A stretch of 64,000 nt of DNA from Egibacter rhizosphaerae (GCF_004322855.1 NZ_CP036402.1:3844001-3908000), one strand, 5' to 3'. Positions 32,943 through 42,643 are shown, numbered from the stretch's first letter. Translations and numbers: made by a program. The notes: generated by a model not told the origin, from the letters alone.

Positions 32943-34010
32943 GTGGCCAAGCAGGAGCAGGGCGAGAAGACCGAGAAGCCCACTCCGCGCCGACGCAACA
33001 AGGCGCGCGAGGAGGGGCAGGTCGCGCGCAGCCAGGAGGTCGGCGCCGCCACCAGCCTGCTCGCGGCCGTGCTGGCCGTGGTCATGATCGTGCCCGGCGC
33101 GTTCGAGACGCTGCGTGAGACGTCCGCGGCCCTCTGGATCTCCACCGACGGCACCGAGCTCCCGAGCGGTCAGATCCTCGACTTCTTCTGGCGCATCGCG
33201 ACCACCGCGATCCTGCCGATCGCGGGGATCGCGGCGTTCTTCGGCGTCCTCGCGGGTGCGAGCCAGGTCGGGTTCCGCATCACCCCGAAGGCCGCGAAAC
33301 CGAAGCTCGACAAGCTCGACCCGCGCAAGGGGCTCGAGAAGCTCAAGCCCAAGCGCGCGGGTTGGGAACTGATCCGGGCGACCACGAAGCTCGGCTTGCT
33401 GTTCGCGCTCGCCGCCGGGCCGCTGACGGCCTGGACCGAGTCCATGGGGCAGGGCCGCGGCCTCGGCAGCGGCCTCAGCGCCCTGTCGGACGAGGCGTGG
33501 ACGCTGCTGATGCGCGCGTTCGCGCTCGCGGTGGTCGTGGCGCTCGCCGACTACCTCTGGCAGCGCCACACGACCGAGAAGAAGCTCAAGATGTCGAAGC
33601 ACGAGATCAAGCAGGAGCACAAGCAGACCGAGGGTGACCCGCAGATCAAGCAGTCGCGTCGCCAGCGCATGCGCGAGCTGTCGCGCAACCGGATGCTCGC
33701 TGACGTGCCGAAGGCCGACGTCGTCGTCACCAACCCCACGCACCTCGCCGTCGCCCTGCGCTACTCGCCCGACGAGGCGGCGCCGCGGGTCGTCGCGAAG
33801 GGTGCCGACCACCTCGCCGAGAAGATCCGAACCATCGCCTACCGCCACGGGGTGACCGTGACCGAGGACAAACCGCTCGCGCAGACGCTGTACCGCAAGT
33901 GCAAGGTGGGTCAGCTCGTCCCCGCCGCGCTCTACGAAGCGGTCGCGGTCGTGCTGGCACTCGCCTACCGGCGCACGGGGCGTCGCGCGACCGCGGGGGC
34001 CGGCCGATGA
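32943..34010 (+). CDS. flhB: Flagellar export specificity switch protein FlhB
   Basis: 355 aa: a basic N-terminus (EKTEKPTPRRRNKAREEGQVARSQ), four membrane helices and a cytoplasmic domain with the self-cleaving NPTH (VVVTNPTHLAVALRY). Cleavage there with FliK switches export from hook to filament proteins. GTG start; flhA overlaps the stop. Confidence 0.95.
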   Translation: MAKQEQGEKTEKPTPRRRNKAREEGQVARSQEVGAATSLLAAVLAVVMIVPGAFETLRETSAALWISTDGTELPSGQILDFFWRIATTAILPIAGIAAFFGVLAGASQVGFRITPKAAKPKLDKLDPRKGLEKLKPKRAGWELIRATTKLGLLFALAAGPLTAWTESMGQGRGLGSGLSALSDEAWTLLMRAFALAVVVALADYLWQRHTTEKKLKMSKHEIKQEHKQTEGDPQIKQSRRQRMRELSRNRMLADVPKADVVVTNPTHLAVALRYSPDEAAPRVVAKGADHLAEKIRTIAYRHGVTVTEDKPLAQTLYRKCKVGQLVPAALYEAVAVVLALAYRRTGRRATAGAGR

Positions 34011-36124
34011 GCAACTCCGTGAAGGATCCGGCGGGAGGCCTCTCGGCCGGCCCGAAGCTCGCCCGGGCGCTGGTGCCGCTCGTCGTCATCGCCGCCGTGC
34101 TGATGATGGTGGTGCCGATCCCCGCGGTCGGCATCGACGTGCTGCTCGCGGCCAACCTGACGTTGGGGATCCTCGTGATCCTCGCGGTCATCACGCTGCG
34201 CGACAGCCTCGACTTCAGCGTCTTCCCGTCGCTCTTGCTCATGGCGACGCTGATCAGGCTCGCGTTGAACGTCTCGACGACGCGGCTGATCCTGCTGGAC
34301 GGGTACGCGGGTCAGGTCGTGGACACGTTCGGCTCGTTCGTGGTGGGCGGCTCGGTGATCGTCGGGCTCGTGGTGTTCCTGATCATCGTCATCGTGCAGT
34401 TCGTCGTGATCACGTCGGGTGCCGGCCGCGTGGCCGAGGTGGCGGCGCGGTTCACCCTCGACGCGATGCCCGGGAAGCAGATGGCGATCGACGCCGACCT
34501 GTCGGCCGGCCTGATCGACGAGAAGGAGGCGCAATCCCGCCGCGAGCGCATCAGCCAGGAGGCCGACTTCTTCGGCGCGATGGACGGTGCGAGCAAGTTC
34601 GTCAAGGGCGACGCGATCGCGGGCATCGTGATCGTCGCGATCAACCTGGTCGGTGGCTTCGCGATCGGCATGGCCCAGATGGGCATGGGCTTCGAGGAGG
34701 CGATCAGCACCTACAGCCTGCTCACCGTGGGTGACGGCCTCGTCAGCCAGATCCCGGCGCTGCTCATGTCGCTGGCCACCGGGCTGCTCGTCACCCGCAT
34801 CCGCCGGGGCGACGACCTGGGGCCGGCGCTCGGCATCCAGGTGTTCGGCAACCGCCGCGCGCTGCGTATCGGCGCGGCCGCCGTCGCCCTCATCGGGATG
34901 CTGCCCGGTCTCCCGCTGGTCCCGTTCTTCGCGATCGCGGGTGGGCTCTACCTGTTGTCCACGCGGGCACGAGACGGTTCGGCGGAGGGCGCCGACGACG
35001 CGTCGTCCGGGGAGTCGAAGGGCTCCTCGGGTCAAGCCAAGGTCGAGGGGGACTCCGACGACCCCGAGGCGTTGATCGGGCGGATGCGCGTCGAGCCGCT
35101 CGAGTTGCACCTGTCCTACGACATCCTCGACCTCATCGACGCAGACCGAGGCGGCGACCTGCTCGAGCGCGTGCGCAGCCTCCGGCAGCAGATCGCGATG
35201 GAGCTCGGTGTGGTGATGCCGTTCGTGCGCACCCGCGACGACGTGTCGCTGCCCCAATCCACCTACTCGATCCACCTGCACGGCGTGGAGGTCGCACGCG
35301 GCACCGCCCCGCAGGACCGGGCGCTGGCGCTGCCGGCGGGCGACGGCACCGAGCTGCGCAGCCTCTCGGGGGAGGAGACCACCGAGCCCGTCTTCGGTCT
35401 GCAGGCCTACTGGATCCCCTCGGGGGCTCGGTCCTCGGCGTCGGCGACCGGCGCGACCGTCGTCGACCGGTCGGCGGTGCTCGTCACCCACTTGGCCGAG
35501 GTGGTGCGCGCCAGCGCCGCGGACCTGCTGAGCCGCCAGCAGGTGCAGATGCTCATCGAGAGCCTGCGCAGCGACGAGCCCCTCCTGGCCGGCGAGGTCG
35601 GGACCGACCAACTCACCTACGCCCAGCTGCACGCGGTGCTGCGTGGCCTGCTCGCCGAGCGGATCCCGGTTCGGGACATCGCTCGGATCGTCGAGGCCGT
35701 CAGCACGAAGGGTCGGGAGACCCAGTCGGTCGAGCAGCTCGTCGGCGCGGCGCGGACCGCCATCGGGGCGCAGGTGGCCGCGCGCGTCGCGCCCGACCGG
35801 CGGCTCGCGGTCGCGACCCTGGATCCCGGATTCGAGGCGGCGCTGCACGAGCAGGTCCGGGAGGTCGACGGCACCGCCCATCTGGCGGTCGACCCGCAGC
35901 GCCAGCAGGCGCTGCTCGAGGGCGCCCGGCACGCCCAGGGCGCCGCGGAGCACGAGGACCGCCCCGTCGCGATCGTCTGCTCCCAGGGGATCCGGGGTCC
36001 GCTCCGTCGCACGCTCGCCGCCGGCGGCGTCGATCTGCCCGTCCTCGCGTACCCCGAGCTGCCCTCGTCGTTCGAGCTCACTCAAATCGGTGTGATCGGA
36101 GATGCCCATGTCCCGTCGTCGTGA
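34007..36124 (+). CDS. flhA: Flagellar export gate protein FlhA
   Basis: 705 aa. The N-terminal half has about eight membrane helices and the FHIPEP-type conserved loop (MPGKQMAIDADLSAGLIDEKEAQSRR). The C-terminal cytoplasmic domain (about 345-705) docks chaperone-substrate complexes. A roughly 35-residue acidic linker joins the two. ATGA overlap with flhB. The longer open frame from 33899 is not used. Confidence 0.94.
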   Translation: MSNSVKDPAGGLSAGPKLARALVPLVVIAAVLMMVVPIPAVGIDVLLAANLTLGILVILAVITLRDSLDFSVFPSLLLMATLIRLALNVSTTRLILLDGYAGQVVDTFGSFVVGGSVIVGLVVFLIIVIVQFVVITSGAGRVAEVAARFTLDAMPGKQMAIDADLSAGLIDEKEAQSRRERISQEADFFGAMDGASKFVKGDAIAGIVIVAINLVGGFAIGMAQMGMGFEEAISTYSLLTVGDGLVSQIPALLMSLATGLLVTRIRRGDDLGPALGIQVFGNRRALRIGAAAVALIGMLPGLPLVPFFAIAGGLYLLSTRARDGSAEGADDASSGESKGSSGQAKVEGDSDDPEALIGRMRVEPLELHLSYDILDLIDADRGGDLLERVRSLRQQIAMELGVVMPFVRTRDDVSLPQSTYSIHLHGVEVARGTAPQDRALALPAGDGTELRSLSGEETTEPVFGLQAYWIPSGARSSASATGATVVDRSAVLVTHLAEVVRASAADLLSRQQVQMLIESLRSDEPLLAGEVGTDQLTYAQLHAVLRGLLAERIPVRDIARIVEAVSTKGRETQSVEQLVGAARTAIGAQVAARVAPDRRLAVATLDPGFEAALHEQVREVDGTAHLAVDPQRQQALLEGARHAQGAAEHEDRPVAIVCSQGIRGPLRRTLAAGGVDLPVLAYPELPSSFELTQIGVIGDAHVPSS

Positions 36125-37934
36125 GCCCAATCCCGTCCCCGACCTGGTCACGGTCGAGGGACGGACCCCTCAGGAGGCGCTCGAGGCGGTGGCCCAGCGC
36201 TTCGGTCCCGACGCCGACATCGTGGGTGCGAGCAAGGTGCTCCGCGGGGGCATCGCCGGCTTCTTCGCACGGGAGCTCGTGCAGTTGCGCGTGCAGCGGC
36301 AGCAGCCTTCGGGGACGCCGCACGACGGTGCGCCGACGCCCGCCGAGGGGGAGGCGACCGGCGCTGGACAGCCCGACGCGTCGGCCGCCGCTGCGCCCAC
36401 ATCGCCGCGCGAGGAGTCGGGAGATTGGTCGCCCAGCGACGGCGCCCGACACAACCCGGCGGTCCAGCGCCTGCTGTCCGAGTTGAGCGAGCACGAGGGC
36501 GAGCGCGAGCGCTTCTTCGCGAGCGCGCTGCAGCGGGAGCTCGATGGCGCACCCGAGGAGGAGGTGGCGTCGGACGAGGAGGTGGCGTCGGAGGGGACCA
36601 GCGAGTCGCCCCTTGCCGCGGCGTCGCCGGCGGAGGCTCCCGACACCGGTGGAGACGAGACCGATGGCCCCGCCGAGGCCGCTTCCGACGGAGGGGCCGC
36701 GGGCAGTCTGCGCTCGCAGCACGGTCGCGCGGCCTATGCGGCCTCCTACGCGGCCGCCGGGACACCGGACTCGCCACCGGAGCACGTTGCGAGCGTGGCG
36801 TCCGAGACGACCCTCGCCGAGGCTCTCCAGCCGGAGGCGGCGGACCCAGCATCCGTACAGGCGCCCCTTGGTGTCGAGGCGGCCGATCCGGTACCCGCGC
36901 AGGCGCTCCGCGGCGCCGAGGCCTTGACGACCGGGTCGCACAGCGAACGCGGGGCTGGCCCGCGGTTGCGGTCGGAACCGATGCAGGCGCCGACGTGCGG
37001 GCTCCGCGAGGCTCTCGAGCCTGCTGCGCAGCACCCGACCGATACCGGGCAAGGCGGGCCCGAGGAGCTCTCGGACACCGAGCAGGTGCGCAGCCCCGCC
37101 GAGCCGGTCGAGCCGGCCAAGCCCGCCGAGCCCGCCGAGCCCGCCGAGCCCGCCGAGCCTGCCGAGCCGGTCGAGCCGGCCAAGCCCACCGCCACGAGCG
37201 GTGGAGCCTTGCAGACCGAGGGAGTCGCGCCGAGCCGCCCGGCTCGCGCCGCACGGCGCGGCACCGAGGTGCCGCCCCCATCGTGGGAGCCTCCGGCGGT
37301 TGCTGGCCCGGAGCGGCGGGTCCGCTGGGACGCCGAGCACCTGGCCGGGCTCGGGTTGCCGACGCGCCTTCTCGAGCCGCTCGTGGACCCCACCGACGAT
37401 CTGGGCAACTTCCAGGCCGTCGCCGCGGCGGTCTCGACGTTGTGCCGCCCGCTGCCCCGTGGTGAGGTCGCGCTCGTGGGGCCCCGCGCCGGCGACCTCG
37501 CCCCCGCCCTGGGATTGCCGCTCGTGAAGTCGCCCGGACCGGCCCCCGACGGCTCGTTCGCCACGGCCGGTGGCGCGCGGGAGCGGGGATGGCTGGCCTG
37601 GTACCGCGGCCGGCGCTGGCTGCATCTCGTGGTGGGAGGGCGTCCCGACCAGTGGGAGCCCCTCCTCCTCGACGAACCGCTCGCCGTCAGCTGGTCGCGC
37701 CCGGAGGACCTGCCGATCGCCCTGGAGCTCGCTGCCGAGCACGGGCTCGTCCTGGGCTACTGCCGGGATCGGACGAAGGCGCCACGCCGCGCGTCGGCCA
37801 TCGACGTCGCGTTCACGATCCGTGAGCTCGCCGAGACCGGGACCGGCGAGACCGCCGATGCCGGCCCGGCCGCCGCCGAGCCGATCGACCAGCCCACGGT
37901 CGCGGCGGTCGAGGCGACCGGTGAGGGTCGCTGA
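36108..37934 (+). CDS. FlhF-like protein lacking the SRP GTPase domain
   Basis: 608 aa. The N-terminus (about 8-65) resembles the FlhF B domain (RTPQEALEAVAQRFGPDADIVGASKVLRGGIAGFFARE). It is followed by a disordered stretch of about 310 residues with PAEPAEPAEP repeats, and then a globular C-terminal part (about 395-585). No GPTGVGKTTT-type P-loop, DTAG or TKxD motif is visible; the nearest segment is VALVGPRAGDLAPALG. FlhF normally positions flagella, and its GTPase acts with FlhG. Place after flhA fits flhF. ATG 36108 has GGAG 6 nt upstream; 36102 is possible. Confidence 0.6.
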   Translation: MSRRREPNPVPDLVTVEGRTPQEALEAVAQRFGPDADIVGASKVLRGGIAGFFARELVQLRVQRQQPSGTPHDGAPTPAEGEATGAGQPDASAAAAPTSPREESGDWSPSDGARHNPAVQRLLSELSEHEGERERFFASALQRELDGAPEEEVASDEEVASEGTSESPLAAASPAEAPDTGGDETDGPAEAASDGGAAGSLRSQHGRAAYAASYAAAGTPDSPPEHVASVASETTLAEALQPEAADPASVQAPLGVEAADPVPAQALRGAEALTTGSHSERGAGPRLRSEPMQAPTCGLREALEPAAQHPTDTGQGGPEELSDTEQVRSPAEPVEPAKPAEPAEPAEPAEPAEPVEPAKPTATSGGALQTEGVAPSRPARAARRGTEVPPPSWEPPAVAGPERRVRWDAEHLAGLGLPTRLLEPLVDPTDDLGNFQAVAAAVSTLCRPLPRGEVALVGPRAGDLAPALGLPLVKSPGPAPDGSFATAGGARERGWLAWYRGRRWLHLVVGGRPDQWEPLLLDEPLAVSWSRPEDLPIALELAAEHGLVLGYCRDRTKAPRRASAIDVAFTIRELAETGTGETADAGPAAAEPIDQPTVAAVEATGEGR

Positions 37935-38329
37935 TGGACGTGGGTCCCCTCCGCCGAATGATCGGGGCGCTCGGGCTCATCGGGCTCGCGCCCACCGCGT
38001 GGCTGCTGATCACGGGTGGCATCTCGCCGCCCACGGCCGCGATTCGGGGGCTGGCCACGCTCGTCGCGGTGGTCCTGGTGGGGCGGCTCGTCGGGGCCGT
38101 CGTTCGCGGCCTCGCCGGGCGGGTCGAGGCGAACGGCCACACCACCACTGCCCCCGCCCGCGGCCCGTCCGCCCAGGACGGTCGGCCCGCCGACCCGTCG
38201 CGTCGGGCCGGGAGGGCCGCGCGTCGAAGCCGGGGCGACCGCGAGGGGGCAGGGTCGACCGAGGAGGGGTCAGCCGCCCGTGGCGGGGACGCGGATGCCG
38301 AGACCGCCGTGTCCGGCCGCGGCCGCTGA
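37934..38329 (+). CDS. Small membrane protein of unknown function
   Basis: 131 aa. Two hydrophobic segments (about 10-32 and 36-60; MIGALGLIGLAPTAWLL, GLATLVAVVLVGRLVGAVV) precede a basic, disordered tail. It overlaps the FlhF-like gene by 1 nt and closes that operon. No known flagellar family is recognised. The cheA promoter lies just behind it. Confidence 0.55.
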   Translation: MDVGPLRRMIGALGLIGLAPTAWLLITGGISPPTAAIRGLATLVAVVLVGRLVGAVVRGLAGRVEANGHTTTAPARGPSAQDGRPADPSRRAGRAARRSRGDREGAGSTEEGSAARGGDADAETAVSGRGR

Positions 38330-38354
38330 TCCGCATCGGTTCCGTCCGACCACT

Positions 38355-38381
38355 GAACCGGCGGGCCGTTCCGCCGACGGA
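38355..38381 (+). promoter_or_regulatory. Sigma-28-like promoter of the cheA operon
   Basis: TGAA (38355-38358), 15 nt, GCCGACGG (38374-38381). cheA starts about 70 nt later. Confidence 0.55.
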
Positions 38382-38450
38382 GCACTCCGAGGCGGGGGAT
38401 CGAAATCGAACCCGTCAGACCTGAGCGCCCCTCGTTGACGGAGCGATGTG

Positions 38451-40670
38451 ATGAGCGAGATCGACGAAGTCGTCGGTGAGTTCCTCGTGGAGAGCCACGA
38501 GAGCCTCGACCGGCTGGACCGGGACCTTCTGGCGCTCGAGAACGACCCCGCCGACGCCCAGGCACTGGAACGGATCTTCCGGGACCTGCACACGATCAAG
38601 GGCACGTGCGGGTTCCTCGGGTTCGCGATCCTCGAGTCGGTCGCTCACTCGGGTGAGAACCTTCTCGGCAAGCTCCGCGACGGCGAGATGGCCGTCGACG
38701 AGGAGATCGCCACGGCGCTCCTGCGCACCGTCGATGCGATCCGGGAGCTGCTGGGGGAGATCGAACGCAGCGGCGCCGAAGGCAACGACGACTACGTCGA
38801 GCTCGTCAATGTCCTCGTCGCGCTGCAGGCCGGCGACCGGGGGGTCGTCGAGGGCCTCGAGCCCGCACCGGCAGCCCCCGTCGCCGACCGGTCCGCGGAG
38901 GCCCACGACGAGGCCTCCGTTGACCTCGCACCCTCGGCCACCGAGACCAGCGAGACGTCCGAGGCGCCGGAGGTGCTCGAACAGCGCGGCGGCTCGGTGG
39001 CCGACAGCTCGATCCGCGTCGACGTGAGCCTGCTCGACGACCTCATGAACCTCGTCGGGGAGCTGGTGCTCGCGCGCAACCAGATCGTGCAGCTCGCCGG
39101 CGACGGCCAGGAGGGTGACCTCACCGGGGCGAGCCAGCGGCTGAACCTCGTGACGACCGAGTTGCAGGAAGGGGTCATGAAGACCCGGATGCAGCCGATC
39201 GGCAACGTCTGGAACCGCTTCCCCCGAGTCGTCCGCGACCTCGCCCTCGAGTGCGGCAAGCAGGTGCGTGTCGAGATGGAGGGCAAGGAGACCGAGCTCG
39301 ACAAGACGATCATCGAGGCGATCAAGGACCCGCTCACCCACCTGGTCCGCAACTCGGTCGACCACGGCATCGAGACGCCGGAGGATCGTGAGCGGGCCGG
39401 CAAGCCCGCCGAGGGTCGTTTGCACCTGCGCGCCTTCCACGAGGGCGGGCAGGTCAACATCGAGATCTCCGACGACGGCGGGGGCATCGATCCCGAGAAG
39501 ATCGCGAACAAGGCCGTCGACAAGGGCATCATCACGCGTGACCAGGCCTCGGGGATGAGCGAGCGTGAGGCCGTCGCGCTCGTCTTCCACCCCGGCTTCT
39601 CGACCGCCGAGCAGGTCACGAACGTCTCCGGCCGCGGCGTCGGGATGGACGTCGTGAAGAGCAACATCGAGAAGATCGGCGGGACCGTCGACATCGCGAG
39701 CGAGCTGGGGGAGGGCACGACCTTCAAGGTCAAGATCCCCCTGACCCTCGCGATCATCCCCGCGCTGGTGATCGGCGCGGCGGGCGACCGGTTCGCGATC
39801 CCGCAGATCAGCCTGCTCGAGCTCGTGCGGCTCGAAGGGGAGGCGGCTCGCCAGGGCATCGAGTACATCCACGGCGCCCCGGTCCACCGGCTGCGCGGCC
39901 GACTCCTGCCGATCGTGCACCTCGACGAGCAACTCGGCGACAAGGACCCCAGCGCCCACCGCGACGACGAGGTGCTGAACATCGTCGTGCTGCAGGCCGA
40001 CGACACGGAGTTCGGGCTGGTCGTCGACGAGATCAGCGACACCGAGGAGATCGTCGTCAAGCCCCTCGGCCAGCAGCTCAAGCAGATCCCGCTCTTCGCC
40101 GGCGCGACGATCATGGGCGACGGCAAGGTCGCGCTGATCCTCGACGTGCTCGGCCTCGCTCATCGCAGCCAGGTCGTGAGCGAGGCGCGCGAGCGTGGGT
40201 TGCTGCGGGACCTCGACGATGTCGCGGCCGTCGAAGCCGGGAGCCAGACCCTGCTGCTCGTCGCCCTCGGCGACGACCGTCGGGCGGCGGTGCCGTTGTC
40301 CGAGGTCAATCGGCTCGAGGAGTTCACCGCCGACGCGATCGAACGCAGCGGCCACCAGGAGGTCGTGCAGTACCGCGGCGAGATCATGCCGCTGCTCCGC
40401 CTCGGCGAGCTGCTCGGCTACGGCTTCGAATCCGCCGGTGACGGCCCGCTCAACGTCGTGGTGCACACGCGCGGTGGCCGCAGCGTGGGACTGCTCGTCG
40501 GGCAGATCCTCGACATCGCCGACCAGCGCGTCGACATCGACGGCGGGCGCGAGCACGGCGCGCTCCTGGGCACGACCGTCATCCACGACCGAGTCACCGA
40601 TGTCGTCGACATCGGCTCCCTCGTCGCGAGCTCGGGGGCGCTCGACGACCGATCCCCCGTGGCGGTCTGA
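38451..40670 (+). CDS. cheA: Chemotaxis histidine kinase CheA
   Basis: 739 aa. P1 Hpt domain with phosphorylated His in HTIKGTCGFLG (about residue 46); no clear P2 domain in the short Ala/Glu-rich linker; P3 dimerisation (LLDDLMNLVGELVLARNQI); P4 ATPase with HLVRNSVDHGIE, DDGGGID and GRGVGMDVV; then two CheW-like P5 domains (about 440-575 and 595-725). It phosphorylates CheY and CheB on receptor signals. ATG 38451 has GGAG 8 nt upstream; GTG 38448 is adjacent. Confidence 0.95.
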   Translation: MSEIDEVVGEFLVESHESLDRLDRDLLALENDPADAQALERIFRDLHTIKGTCGFLGFAILESVAHSGENLLGKLRDGEMAVDEEIATALLRTVDAIRELLGEIERSGAEGNDDYVELVNVLVALQAGDRGVVEGLEPAPAAPVADRSAEAHDEASVDLAPSATETSETSEAPEVLEQRGGSVADSSIRVDVSLLDDLMNLVGELVLARNQIVQLAGDGQEGDLTGASQRLNLVTTELQEGVMKTRMQPIGNVWNRFPRVVRDLALECGKQVRVEMEGKETELDKTIIEAIKDPLTHLVRNSVDHGIETPEDRERAGKPAEGRLHLRAFHEGGQVNIEISDDGGGIDPEKIANKAVDKGIITRDQASGMSEREAVALVFHPGFSTAEQVTNVSGRGVGMDVVKSNIEKIGGTVDIASELGEGTTFKVKIPLTLAIIPALVIGAAGDRFAIPQISLLELVRLEGEAARQGIEYIHGAPVHRLRGRLLPIVHLDEQLGDKDPSAHRDDEVLNIVVLQADDTEFGLVVDEISDTEEIVVKPLGQQLKQIPLFAGATIMGDGKVALILDVLGLAHRSQVVSEARERGLLRDLDDVAAVEAGSQTLLLVALGDDRRAAVPLSEVNRLEEFTADAIERSGHQEVVQYRGEIMPLLRLGELLGYGFESAGDGPLNVVVHTRGGRSVGLLVGQILDIADQRVDIDGGREHGALLGTTVIHDRVTDVVDIGSLVASSGALDDRSPVAV

Positions 40671-40719
40671 GATGGCCGCGGCGGCCCCGGGAATCGACCT
40701 GAAGAAGGGACAGGAGGCG

Positions 40720-41157
40720 ATGGTGACCCAGTACTGCACGTTTCGGTTGGACGGTTTCACCTTCGGGATAGAGGTCGAGCGCGTCCAGGAGGTGATCCGC
40801 TACCAGGACATGAGCCGGGTCCCGCTCTCCTCGGAGGTGGTGCGGGGGCTCATCAACCTTCGGGGGCAGATCGTCACCGCACTGGACCTGCGCGCACGGC
40901 TGCAGCTGCCGCCACGTCCCGAGGGCCAGTGGCCGATGAACGTCGTCGTGATGACCGACGACGGGCCACTGTCGCTGCTGGTCGACTCCATCGGCGAGGT
41001 GGTCGACGTGGAGGCGGACAGCTTCGAGACGCCGCCCGAGACGCTCGACGGCGTCGCGAGGGACCTGATCCAGGGTTGTCACAAGCTGGACGGGCATCTG
41101 CTACTCGTGCTCGCCACCGATCGGGCGGTGTCGCTGCCGGAGCCCGCGCGCTCATGA
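40720..41157 (+). CDS. cheW: Chemotaxis coupling protein CheW
   Basis: 145 aa from ATG 40720 (VTQYCTFRLDGFTFGIEVERVQEV), the usual CheW start, with AGGAGG close upstream; GTG 40723 would have better spacing. ATG 40672 in frame would add 16 residues but has no ribosome-binding site. The SH3-like CheW fold includes GLINLRGQIVTALDLRARL. It links receptors to CheA. The next gene starts in its stop codon. Confidence 0.9.
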   Translation: MVTQYCTFRLDGFTFGIEVERVQEVIRYQDMSRVPLSSEVVRGLINLRGQIVTALDLRARLQLPPRPEGQWPMNVVVMTDDGPLSLLVDSIGEVVDVEADSFETPPETLDGVARDLIQGCHKLDGHLLLVLATDRAVSLPEPARS

Positions 41158-41549
41158 GCGCGCACGGCAGCCGGCGCGCGTTGGTGGTCGACGACTCGCG
41201 CACCACCCGTCGGATCCTCGCGAGGATGCTCGACGATCTCGGGTTCACGGTGCGCGAGGCGAGCGACGGGGTGGAGGCGATGGAGGACGTCGCCCGCGAC
41301 GGGGCGCCCGAGGTCGCGCTCGTCGATTGGAACATGCCGCGGATGGACGGTCTCGAACTCGTGCGCGAGCTCCGCGCCGACACCGCCCATGAGCACTGTC
41401 GGATCCTGATGGTGACCACCGAGGCCGAGGTCGAGCGTCTGGTCGAGGCGCTCGACGCGGGGGCGGACGAGTACGCGATGAAACCGTTCACGAAGGACGT
41501 GATCGCCGACAAGCTCGCGCTGCTCGGCGTCGTGGGGGAGGCTTCTTGA
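41154..41549 (+). CDS. cheY: CheY-like response regulator
   Basis: 131 aa, a lone receiver domain. Acidic pair in VVDDSRTTRR, phosphorylated Asp in VDWNMPRMDG, conserved Thr in MVTTEAEVE and Lys in AMKPFTKD. It should carry the signal from CheA to the motor switch. ATGA overlap with cheW. Two such CheY proteins exist in this cluster. Confidence 0.9.
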   Translation: MSAHGSRRALVVDDSRTTRRILARMLDDLGFTVREASDGVEAMEDVARDGAPEVALVDWNMPRMDGLELVRELRADTAHEHCRILMVTTEAEVERLVEALDAGADEYAMKPFTKDVIADKLALLGVVGEAS

Positions 41550-42643
41550 TGGCGCGGAAACGGGTCCTGGTCGTCGACGACTCGGTCGTCGTACGCAAGC
41601 TGGTCACCGAAGTGATCGCCGCTGACGACGGCCTGGAGGTGTGCGGCACGGCACCGAACGGTCGCATCGCGCTGGCGAAGGTCGACCAGCTCGCGCCCGA
41701 CCTGGTGACCCTCGACGTCGAGATGCCCGACATGAACGGCCTGGAGGCGCTCTCGGCGTTGCGTGAGTCGCATCCCGAGCTTCCGGTGGTGATGTTCTCG
41801 ACGCTCACGGATCGGGGCGCGCGGGTGACGCTCGACGCGCTCATGCGGGGAGCGAACGACTACGTCACCAAGCCCGCGAACGTCGGCGGGGTCAGCCAGG
41901 CGATCGCGGCGGTCAAGGCCGAGTTGATCCCCAAGGTCCGGGCCCTCACCGGGGCGGACGACGTCCGCCCCGCGCCACCGACACGTCTGAGCCCGGCGGC
42001 GCGGGCACGGCCGGCCGCGTCCCGGAGCGGCAGCGGACGGATCGACCTGATCGTCGTCGGTGTGTCGACGGGGGGTCCGAACGTGCTGGCCGAGTTCGTG
42101 CCCCACCTGCCCGGCGACCTGGGCGTCCCGATGGTGATCGTCCAGCACATGCCGCCGGTGTTCACCCAACTGCTCGCGCAGCGCCTCGACGCCCGCTCGC
42201 CCCTCACGGTGGCGGAGGGGAGCGACGGCGCGCCCGTGCAAGGCGGCCAGGTGTGGATCGCCCCGGGCGACCGTCACCTGCTCGTGCGCCGGGACGCCGG
42301 TGGGCTGCGGCTCGGCATCAACATCGGGCCGCCGGAGAACTCCTGCCGCCCGTCGGCAGACGTCCTGTTCCGCAGCGCCGTGGAGGCCTGTGACGGCCGG
42401 GTCCTCGGGCTCGTCCTGACGGGCATGGGACAGGACGGCCTGCGCGGATCGGAACGCATCGTCGAGGCCGGCGGCAGCGTCCTCGCGCAGGACAAGGCGT
42501 CGAGCGTGGTGTGGGGGATGCCGGGGGCGGTCACCCAGGCCGGGCTCGCCGAGGAGCAACTGCCAGTGACCGGACTCGTCGACTCCGTCGTGCGTCGGGT
42601 TCGCGCCGGTGCCGGTCGCGCGGCCGCCGAGGCGGCACGATGA
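41549..42643 (+). CDS. cheB: Chemotaxis methylesterase/deamidase CheB
   Basis: 364 aa. Receiver domain (VVDDSVVVRKL, LDVEMPDMNGLEAL, TKPAN) then a linker and the CheB methylesterase with catalytic Ser (GVSTGGPNVL), His (VQHMPPVF) and Asp (TGMGQDG). It demethylates receptors for adaptation. GGGGGAGG lies 6 nt before ATG 41549. Confidence 0.95.
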   Translation: MARKRVLVVDDSVVVRKLVTEVIAADDGLEVCGTAPNGRIALAKVDQLAPDLVTLDVEMPDMNGLEALSALRESHPELPVVMFSTLTDRGARVTLDALMRGANDYVTKPANVGGVSQAIAAVKAELIPKVRALTGADDVRPAPPTRLSPAARARPAASRSGSGRIDLIVVGVSTGGPNVLAEFVPHLPGDLGVPMVIVQHMPPVFTQLLAQRLDARSPLTVAEGSDGAPVQGGQVWIAPGDRHLLVRRDAGGLRLGINIGPPENSCRPSADVLFRSAVEACDGRVLGLVLTGMGQDGLRGSERIVEAGGSVLAQDKASSVVWGMPGAVTQAGLAEEQLPVTGLVDSVVRRVRAGAGRAAAEAAR

